Shown here piece by piece: positions 62,471 to 64,000 of a stretch of 64,000 nucleotides of DNA; the first letter of the stretch is position 1, and every line of letters starts with the position of its first letter. Location: positions 58,933-122,932 of the forward strand of contig BEHV01000007.1 in assembly GCA_002898315.1 (NCBI GenBank), written 5' to 3'. Source of the stretch: a bacterium HR19. GTDB lineage: Bacteria; Calescibacteriota; Calescibacteriia; Calescibacteriales; Calescibacteriaceae. The notes beneath the pieces are model-generated. The model did no database searches, had not been told where the DNA came from, and worked only from the letters and a program-made list of their open reading frames with translations. The position numbers and the translations under genes are program-made.

Positions 62471-64000
62471 ATGGAAGAGGTCCAAGAATTACAAAAGCAG
62501 AAAAACAACGTTGAAAAAATTAAAAAGCATCAGGAAAGGGGAAACCTGAAAACAAATGATAATTTGAGCGATACAGATGGTGTAGGAGAAAAGATCAACG
62601 GAGTTCTGAAGAGAGAAACTGAAATACTCATACCTGAAAGAGACCTTGTAAATGGGAATATCAACGGGAAATCTGTGGAAATTCTTGAAATACTAAAATC
62701 TGCTCCGTCAAAACTTCCAGAGAAAGATAAAGTTATTTTCAAAAATGCCATATTTTTTTTCTCGTTTGCTTTATCTGATTTCTTCTCTGTAATTATATCA
62801 CATCTGATAAGCAGAAATTTTTTTGGGGTTTCGGTTGATTTGTTTTTATCTTTTCTTCTGGTTTTCCTCGTCTCCCTCGCGTCAAAACTCTATTCAAAGA
62901 ATTTCGCTTTTTGGGATGAGGTCATGAGAATATTCAGAATATCTATAACCTCTGGAATAATATACTACCTTTTTGAATCTTATCATAGCAGGGTATCAAG
63001 TATTTTATATTTTGTGCCATTTTTTGCTTCATATCTTGCTTTTTCTATTCTTTTCAGGAAGATCGCAAGAGAGATTTTGTGGACTATCGGAGTAAGAAGA
63101 AGAGTACTGATCGTTGGAGCCGGGCTCGGTGGTCAGAAGGTTTTGAGAGCAATTGCGTCTGAAAAACACCTTGGATATGACATAATCGGCTTCCTTGATG
63201 ACGATAGATCAAAACACTTTAAATCTTTGGGAAAGTTCAGAGGGAAAGATGTTTTAGTTCTTGGTTCAACATGTGAAATATGGAATATAATTGAAGAATC
63301 AGATGTAGATGAGGTCATTCTTGCGGTCCCATCACTTGGAGATAAAGCTCTCACAGCTCTCGCCGCTCACCTTCAAAAGTTTGTAAGTGCAGTCACAATC
63401 GTTCCAGATATGTTCGGTTTGCCCGTAAATGTTGAGACAAGGCAGTTTTTAGGAGAACAGACAATTTTGCTTTCTGTGAGGAACAACCTTGCAAATCCCC
63501 TGAACAGATTGATAAAAGACATATTTGATTTAGTACTATCTTCCTTTATCTTTGTTTTAATCCTCCCGCTTTTTTTGATAATAGCAATACTTATAAAACT
63601 TGATTCCCCGGGACCTATCATTTTTTCGCACGAGAGAGTAGGGAAGGGAGGGAAAAAGTTCAAATGCTATAAATTCAGAACAATGTATGTTGATAATGAG
63701 AAAATTCTTGAAGAACACTTCAGAAAACACCCGGAAGATAGAGAAGTATTCTTGAAGACAGCTAAGATTCCGGGGAGAGATCCAAGAGTAACGAGAGTTG
63801 GATACTTCCTCAGGAAATTTTCTCTTGATGAACTTCCGCAGATAATAAACGTTCTGAAAGGAGACATGAGTTTGGTAGGACCGAGAGCTCAACCAGAACA
63901 CGAAGTAAAGCAGTGTCAGGATTATTATATGGAGTGGGCGAAGTATATAAAGCCGGGTATAACAGGGCTCGCTCAGGTTATGGGTCGCGCCAACATATCA
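62471..64000 (+). CDS. Undecaprenyl-phosphate phosphosugar transferase (WbaP/WcaJ type), 3' end outside window
   Basis: 510 residues are visible and the frame is open at the window edge. After a charged N-terminal region of about 90 residues come several membrane helices, then a nucleotide-binding domain (RRRVLIVGAGLGGQKVLRAI, FLDDDRSKH). The catalytic transferase domain starts with a membrane helix hairpin and has SPGPIIFSHERVGKGGKKFKCYKFRTM, SLDELPQIINVLKGDMSLVGPR and KPGITGLAQVMGR. It loads the first sugar phosphate on undecaprenyl phosphate for O-antigen or exopolysaccharide. Confidence 0.9.
   Translation, partial: MEEVQELQKQKNNVEKIKKHQERGNLKTNDNLSDTDGVGEKINGVLKRETEILIPERDLVNGNINGKSVEILEILKSAPSKLPEKDKVIFKNAIFFFSFALSDFFSVIISHLISRNFFGVSVDLFLSFLLVFLVSLASKLYSKNFAFWDEVMRIFRISITSGIIYYLFESYHSRVSSILYFVPFFASYLAFSILFRKIAREILWTIGVRRRVLIVGAGLGGQKVLRAIASEKHLGYDIIGFLDDDRSKHFKSLGKFRGKDVLVLGSTCEIWNIIEESDVDEVILAVPSLGDKALTALAAHLQKFVSAVTIVPDMFGLPVNVETRQFLGEQTILLSVRNNLANPLNRLIKDIFDLVLSSFIFVLILPLFLIIAILIKLDSPGPIIFSHERVGKGGKKFKCYKFRTMYVDNEKILEEHFRKHPEDREVFLKTAKIPGRDPRVTRVGYFLRKFSLDELPQIINVLKGDMSLVGPRAQPEHEVKQCQDYYMEWAKYIKPGITGLAQVMGRANIS

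Noticed and set aside
1..64000. tRNA genes and intrinsic terminators
   Set aside because: I saw no T-loop GGTTCRA-type cores with paired arms and no GC-rich hairpin plus T-run; a program such as tRNAscan could still find one.

Overview
The window is AT-rich, tightly packed bacterial chromosome: about 64 protein genes, no rRNA, tRNA, CRISPR array or insertion sequence that I could recognise, and no stretch above about 190 bases without a gene. An LpxH-like hydrolase, an MsbA-like exporter, WaaE-like sugar transferases, a WbaP-type phosphosugar transferase and an AmiC-type amidase point to a Gram-negative envelope. Archease, a cluster of protein families common in thermophiles (DUF3782-like coiled-coil nuclease, UPF0045, a RFEDINK-repeat membrane protein of the kind seen in Aquificales), and lysine/glutamate-rich proteins suggest a thermophile. 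Superoxide dismutase, a di-iron fatty acid hydroxylase and UbiE suggest contact with oxygen and quinone respiration. I cannot place the phylum from the sequence alone.

Layout. 0-14 kb: end of a beta-rich protein, argC, rpsI, a secreted nuclease-PDZ protein, argG, a TauE-type transporter, a PASTA-bearing FtsI-type transpeptidase, pstB, a spermidine-synthase-like protein, an LpxH-like enzyme, a phosphohexomutase, a fatty acid hydroxylase, purN and an acetyltransferase. 14-22 kb: an envelope glycan and lipid region with five glycosyltransferases, an AmgK-like sugar kinase, a patatin, a small PlsC-type acyltransferase and a restriction-enzyme remnant. 22-34 kb: era, a thioesterase, a biotin carboxylase with its biotin carrier, purK, a CysO-like ubiquitin-fold protein, an exported superoxide dismutase, an ABC exporter, three ATP synthase stalk genes, rpsN-rpsH, a hydrolase and ubiE. 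34-46 kb: nadA, a coiled-coil nuclease-like protein, parA, a MoeB/ThiF-type E1 enzyme, a complete glutamate synthase large subunit, a class II aldolase, meaB, an EamA transporter and an amidase. 46-64 kb: a DegT aminotransferase, two adjacent envelope proteins of unknown function, Sir2, a methyltransferase, a sugar dehydrogenase fused to DUF192, SbcC, lone livM, a Mec+-type JAMM protease, a YyaL-type protein, UPF0045, archease and the start of a WbaP-type transferase that runs off the window.

Three themes run through the window. First, operons are broken up: PstB, LivM, SbcC, ParA, GltB, RpsI, RpsN-RpsH and the ATP synthase stalk genes all lack their usual neighbours. Second, at least 24 genes have a -10-like hexamer (TAAAAT, TTAAAT, TATAAT-like) ending 4 to 9 bases before the start codon and no Shine-Dalgarno sequence, which predicts widespread leaderless transcripts; the few genes inside operons do carry AGGAGG-type sites. 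Third, a CysO-like ubiquitin-fold protein ending in Gly-Gly-Lys, a MoeB/ThiF-type activating enzyme and a JAMM protease are all present at separate sites, and may form one sulfur-carrier or protein-modifying system.
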